64,000 bases of DNA from JANOYJ01 sp963792485 (lineage in GTDB: Bacteria > Pseudomonadota > Alphaproteobacteria > Rhizobiales > Rhizobiaceae), in NCBI GenBank assembly GCA_963792485.1, contig CAWBWL010000007.1, forward strand, positions 930,001-994,000. Direction: 5' to 3'. Each line of letters opens with the position of its first letter. The first letter of the stretch is position 1. Shown one piece after another: positions 60,562 through 64,000 of the stretch. The notes beneath the pieces were generated by a model. That model was not told where the DNA came from. It did not search any database and saw only the letters and a program-made list of their open reading frames with translations. Position numbers and translations under genes: made by a program.

Positions 60562-61837
60562 GCTCTCAGACTTCCTGACCGCCGAAAAGTTCGCCTCCTA
60601 CCGCACTTTTGCGGCGGGACTTATCCTGACAATTCTGCTTGTCTCGTTCAGACCCTTCCAGCCCGGCGGCGCAGGCGGGGCGAGTGAAGGCGGCGATATT
60701 CTCAATCAGCTCGGGTTTGGCGCCATCGGCGCTGTCTCGCTCTTGCTGATGCTGAGTCTTGTTGACCGGCGGGTGCTTGTATCGCTCATCAGTCCTTGGT
60801 GGGCGCTGATGATGATGTTTGTACTGTTGTCGGTGCAGCATTCGCTCAACCCGCCGGGCGCCTTCCGGGCGGTGATGTTCATGATGATGGGATTGCTGGG
60901 CGTACTTGCGGCGCTATCGCTTGCCTCGGGCGCCGACGGGTTCTCAAAAATCCTCGCAATAGCGTGCGGCACAGTGCTGGTCCTGTCTTTTCTCGGCATT
61001 GCGCTTTTGCCGGACGTGGCAAAGCATACGGTCTTTAGCGAAGAGCCGGAACACGCAGGGCTTTGGCGCGGCATCTATTCACACAAGAACGTCGCAGGGC
61101 CCGTCATCGCCGGAATTTCATTTGCCGGGCTTTATCTGTTCCGGCGCGGCTGGCGGCTCATCGGACTCTCTCTCGGGATCGGCGCGCTGATCTTTCTGTC
61201 CAACACCGGATCGAAAACCAGCGCACTCCTGTCGCCCATGGTGATCCTGCTTGTCGTCGGGCCGGGCATATTTGGCGCACGCGCGCTCGCCTCGGTCAGC
61301 GTCTTCTTCGCCATGTGTATTTTCGCATTGGCCACGGTTGGAACGGTCCTGTTCAAGCCGCTGCAGGAGCTGCGCGACTGGATCGCGCCTGGAGCAACTT
61401 ACACCGGACGCACGGAGCTGTGGAAATTCGCCTTTGGCAATCTGGCTGACCGGCCATGGACCGGGTTTGGCTTTGAGAGCTTCTGGTTCACACCGTTTGT
61501 GCGCGAAGGCGAGAAGGACATTTCGCTGGACTGGGACATACGCGGCGCTGTGCATGGCCATAATGGCTATGTCGATATCGCACTGACCATGGGCATCCCG
61601 GCGCTGTGCGCCGCCCTGATGGCGCTGATCATCATGCCGCTGGTCGATTATGCCCGCGTCCAGAAGACGCGGGAGAATGTGCTGATGGCCGATCTCTTCT
61701 TGATGATTTTCACATTCTCAGCCCTCAACGCTTTCCTTGAAAGCTTCTTCTTCCGCCGCGCCGATCCGGTATGGCTGTTGTTTCTCATGGCCGTATTCGG
61801 ATTGCGGCTTGTCTCCCGCTTTGAAGTGCGCAAGTAA
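60530..61837 (+). CDS. O-antigen ligase/polymerase (Wzy_C-type membrane protein)
   Basis: 435 residues from MSSTAIQKRTELSDFLTAEK. Ten to twelve membrane helices; the periplasmic Wzy_C loop is near residue 290 (TYTGRTELWKFAFGNLADRP, WTGFGFESFWFTPFVREGEK). The H-G-H-N-G-Y-V-D motif (AVHGHNGYVDIALTMGIPAL) is diagnostic of WaaL/Wzy_C proteins. It polymerises or ligates the unit exported by the flippase. Overlaps the GT2 gene; proC follows. Confidence 0.92.
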   Translation: MSSTAIQKRTELSDFLTAEKFASYRTFAAGLILTILLVSFRPFQPGGAGGASEGGDILNQLGFGAIGAVSLLLMLSLVDRRVLVSLISPWWALMMMFVLLSVQHSLNPPGAFRAVMFMMMGLLGVLAALSLASGADGFSKILAIACGTVLVLSFLGIALLPDVAKHTVFSEEPEHAGLWRGIYSHKNVAGPVIAGISFAGLYLFRRGWRLIGLSLGIGALIFLSNTGSKTSALLSPMVILLVVGPGIFGARALASVSVFFAMCIFALATVGTVLFKPLQELRDWIAPGATYTGRTELWKFAFGNLADRPWTGFGFESFWFTPFVREGEKDISLDWDIRGAVHGHNGYVDIALTMGIPALCAALMALIIMPLVDYARVQKTRENVLMADLFLMIFTFSALNAFLESFFFRRADPVWLLFLMAVFGLRLVSRFEVRK

Positions 61838-61866
61838 ACCGGAGGTATCATTTCCGGAGCACGCTC

Positions 61867-62682
61867 ATGACCAAAACCGTCCTTCTCGCCGGATGCGGCA
61901 ATATGGGATTTGCCATGCTGCGCGGCTGGATCGAAGGCGGGGCAATTGCGCCCGATGACGTCGCGGTGGTCGAGCCGAACGAGGCGCTGCGCAGCCGCGC
62001 CGGCGGCCTTGGGGTCCAAACATTCGCGGACATTGCCGACGCGCGCCTTGCGCATAATCCGGATGTCATCTTGATTGCGGTCAAACCGCAGCTTATGGCC
62101 GCCGTTCTGCCCGGCTACAAATCCTTTGCCGAACGCGGCTCTGCGTTTGTCAGCATTGCTGCTGGTATTGGTTCGCAGATGTTTTCCGAGGCGCTTGGGC
62201 CCTCCACCGCCATCATCCGCTGCATGCCCAATACACCTGCCGCAATTGGCAAGGGCATGCTCGTCTATTGCCAGAATGAGCATGTGAGCGCCGATACAGA
62301 GGAGTTCGTGCGCCAATTGTTGGCAAAGAGCGGTCGGGTCGCCAAGGTGGAAAGCGAACAGCTGATCGATGCAGTGACCGCCGTTTCCGGTTCCGGCCCG
62401 GCCTATGTGTTCCACTTTATCGAATGCCTGACCGAGGCGGGGGTCACCGCCGGCCTGCCGCGTGAAATTGCGTCCGAACTCGCCCTGCAGACAGTCATGG
62501 GCGCGGGCGCCTTGGCCGCCGTAAGCGCTGACAGTCCAACGAAGTTGCGCGAACAGGTCACCAGCCCGAATGGCACCACGGCGGCGGCGCTGAGCGTTCT
62601 GATGGGTGATGGGCGGATGCAAAATCTCGTCAGCGAAGCCGTGGCGGCGGCGCATAAGCGGGCAATCGAACTCGGCGGCTAA
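61867..62682 (+). CDS. proC: Pyrroline-5-carboxylate reductase
   Basis: 271 residues. Reduces pyrroline-5-carboxylate to proline. The start TVLLAGCGNMGFAMLRGW is the NAD(P) site; IRCMPNTPAAIGKGM, VTAVSGSGPAYVFHFIECL and VTSPNGTTAAALSVL are the family signatures. All residues of the substrate loop are present. Unrelated to the polysaccharide genes by function, but close behind the ligase gene. Confidence 0.97.
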   Translation: MTKTVLLAGCGNMGFAMLRGWIEGGAIAPDDVAVVEPNEALRSRAGGLGVQTFADIADARLAHNPDVILIAVKPQLMAAVLPGYKSFAERGSAFVSIAAGIGSQMFSEALGPSTAIIRCMPNTPAAIGKGMLVYCQNEHVSADTEEFVRQLLAKSGRVAKVESEQLIDAVTAVSGSGPAYVFHFIECLTEAGVTAGLPREIASELALQTVMGAGALAAVSADSPTKLREQVTSPNGTTAAALSVLMGDGRMQNLVSEAVAAAHKRAIELGG

Positions 62683-62724
62683 ATTGCGCTTTCGCAGTGT
62701 TGTTCCCTCCGCTACGCTGCGAAC

Positions 62725-63549
62725 ATGAACGCGCCCGCCCATATCATGTCTCCCCTCATGCAACGCGCCGCCGGCGCTGGGCGGCTTGCTGTCAAACTGT
62801 CTCTTGAGCGCACGCGCACCGCGCGGCTGTTTCAGGAGGGTGCCGCCAAAATACGCGTGCCTGATCGCGCCGACGGCCTCTACGAAGCCGTGCTCATCAA
62901 CACGGCAGGCGGGCTGACCGGCGGCGACCGGATGAACTGGGATTTTGCTGTTGCGGCGGGGACAAACGTCACTTTGACCACACAGGCCTGCGAGAAAATC
63001 TATGCCTCCATCGGAGGAACAGCGAAGGTCTCCACCCGGATCAACATCGCCGCAGGCGGGCGGGCCGCTTGGCTGCCGCAGGAGACAATCCTGTTTGACT
63101 GCGCTGCGCTGTCGCGGCGGCTTGACGTTGAAATGGAAGACAACGCCGAGGCGCTGATCGTCGAGCCCGTGGCCTTTGGCCGGCTCGCCATGGGCGAGAA
63201 GCGCATCACCGGAGTGTTTTCCGACCGCTGGCGGATCCGGCGTGGCGGCAGGCTGGCACATGCCGAGAACTTCCGGATAGGTCCGCAAATCTCGCGGATT
63301 TCTGAACACTCAGCCGTTCTCGGCGGCGCAGCCTGTTTTGCCACCGCGCTCCTGATTTCCCCACGCGCGGAGACGCTATTGGACGATGTGCGGGACATTA
63401 TCGGCCTTGAGGGCGGCGCTTCGTTCTGGAATGGCAAGCTTCTTGCCAGACTCTACGACGAAGACGCCTACGCCCTGCGGAAGCGGCTGGTCCCGCTTGT
63501 GCAATTGCTCAATCAAGGGGCAGCTCTGCCCAAATGCTGGTCACTTTAG
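62725..63549 (+). CDS. ureD: Urease accessory protein UreD
   Basis: 274 residues. UreD is the scaffold for nickel delivery to apo-urease. Family segments: LVKLSLERTRTARLFQEGAA-like VKLSLERTRTARLFQEGAAK, INTAGGLTGGDRMNWDFAVA, TTQACEKIYASIGGTAKVST, WLPQETILFDCAALSRRLDV. Normal length. Upstream of ureA by 9 bp, so first gene of the urease operon visible here; ureC, ureE, ureF, ureG are beyond the window. Confidence 0.95.
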   Translation: MNAPAHIMSPLMQRAAGAGRLAVKLSLERTRTARLFQEGAAKIRVPDRADGLYEAVLINTAGGLTGGDRMNWDFAVAAGTNVTLTTQACEKIYASIGGTAKVSTRINIAAGGRAAWLPQETILFDCAALSRRLDVEMEDNAEALIVEPVAFGRLAMGEKRITGVFSDRWRIRRGGRLAHAENFRIGPQISRISEHSAVLGGAACFATALLISPRAETLLDDVRDIIGLEGGASFWNGKLLARLYDEDAYALRKRLVPLVQLLNQGAALPKCWSL

Positions 63550-63558
63550 GAAACAAAG

Positions 63559-63861
63559 ATGAATTTGACGCCGCGCGAGAAGGACAAGCTGCTCATTTCC
63601 ATGGCCGCTATGGTTGCCCGCAGGCGGCTGGAGCGCGGGGTGAAACTCAATCATCCCGAAGCCATCGCGCTCATCTCCGACTTTGTCGTGGAAGGCGCGC
63701 GCGATGGACGCAGCGTCGCCGATTTGATGGAGGCCGGCGCGCATGTGATCATGCGGACGCAGGTGATGGAAGGGATCGCCGAGATGATCCATGATGTGCA
63801 GGTTGAGGCGACGTTTCCAGACGGGACGAAGCTCGTGACTGTGCACGAGCCGATAAGGTGA
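63559..63861 (+). CDS. ureA: Urease subunit gamma
   Basis: 100 residues starting MNLTPREKDKLLISMAAMVA. Conserved: RRRLERGVKLNHPEAIALIS, VEGARDGRSVADLMEAGAHV, VQVEATFPDGTKLVTVHEPI. Small subunit of cytoplasmic urease. Separated from ureB by 5 bp. Confidence 0.98.
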   Translation: MNLTPREKDKLLISMAAMVARRRLERGVKLNHPEAIALISDFVVEGARDGRSVADLMEAGAHVIMRTQVMEGIAEMIHDVQVEATFPDGTKLVTVHEPIR

Positions 63862-63866
63862 GCGCG

Positions 63867-64000
63867 ATGATCCCTGGAGAACTCTACCCCAAGCCCGGCG
63901 ATATCGAACTCAACGCGGGCGTTCCAACTGTGACACTGACTGTCGCCAATTCCGGCGACCGGCCTGTGCAGGTCGGCTCGCACTATCACTTCTTCGAGAT
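63867..64000 (+). CDS. ureB: Urease subunit beta (cut by window end)
   Basis: The first 44 codons are visible: MIPGELYPKPGDIELNAGVP, then VANSGDRPVQVGSHYHFFE. This is the canonical UreB N-terminus with the G-S-H-Y-H-F motif. The remainder and ureC lie outside the window. Confidence 0.96.
   Translation, partial: MIPGELYPKPGDIELNAGVPTVTLTVANSGDRPVQVGSHYHFFE

Noticed and set aside
61648..63309. Minus-strand frame of 553 codons over the ligase, proC and ureD genes
   Set aside because: Shadow spanning three unrelated, well-supported plus-strand genes.

Overview
The window reads as chromosome of a high-GC alphaproteobacterium, most likely a Hyphomicrobiales (Rhizobiales) member. The supports are family-level: a short HisG paired with HisZ, a plant-type glutamate-cysteine ligase, an Entner-Doudoroff zwf-pgl-edd operon, a CIRCE-controlled groESL, GlcDEF, a UreDAB start and large palindromic intergenic repeats of the kind common in Rhizobiales. 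No rRNA, tRNA, CRISPR array, transposase or prophage was seen.

Layout. 0-1.6 kb: two Tad-pilus TadE/TadG-like genes (the first cut by the window edge). 1.6-3.8 kb: groESL with promoter, CIRCE operator and terminator. 3.8-8.7 kb: orphan BrnA-type antitoxin, ROK kinase-cutC, a YqaA/DedA protein, fumC, doxX. 8.7-12.2 kb: hisG-hisZ-hisS on the minus strand; hisS is broken and a 52-bp perfect inverted repeat sits on the hisS/hisZ junction. 12.3-14.4 kb: a periplasmic/membrane cluster (cytochrome b561, YceI, a small His/Met-rich protein, DUF305). 14.4-17.4 kb: EamA transporter, DUF1801, tag, L,D-transpeptidase. 17.5-21.6 kb: glcD-glcE-glcF. 21.6-25 kb: HAD phosphatase, two secreted unknowns, DUF3422. 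25.1-28.5 kb: lutA-lutB-lutC (lactate utilisation) with many frame breaks, then a YdeI remnant. 28.9-32.6 kb: class-I amidotransferase, a conserved unknown, rsmE, gshA. 32.6-34.8 kb: DUF1772 and NmrA-like genes divergent from a TetR regulator with tandem operators. 34.9-38.4 kb: gamma-glutamylputrescine-type synthetase/oxidase pair and vapBC. 38.4-43 kb: unknown and secreted proteins, nitroreductase, a KASIII-like enzyme. 43.1-47.3 kb: zwf-pgl-edd. 47.3-49.1 kb: lower-GC unknowns and a complex palindrome. 49.1-52.4 kb: HigBA-like toxin-antitoxin, M15 peptidase, GlxA-type regulator, folD. 52.5-61.8 kb: an exopolysaccharide locus (PCP chain-length protein, flippase, four glycosyltransferase-like proteins, O-antigen ligase/polymerase). 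61.9-64 kb: proC and the start of a urease operon (ureD, ureA, ureB...).

Two features cut across the annotation. First, conserved genes (yceI, hisS, lutB, lutC, rsmE, a KASIII gene, edd) carry reading-frame breaks, and every one that can be resolved is a +1 insertion. This could be insertion-type sequencing error, decay, or much less likely frameshift decoding. Second, at least four large intergenic palindromes sit at gene boundaries. The most biologically specific regulatory readings are a HigBA-type operon whose -10 box abuts the start codon (predicted leaderless mRNA) with its operator inside the promoter spacer, and a divergent TetR locus with two copies of a 17-bp site.
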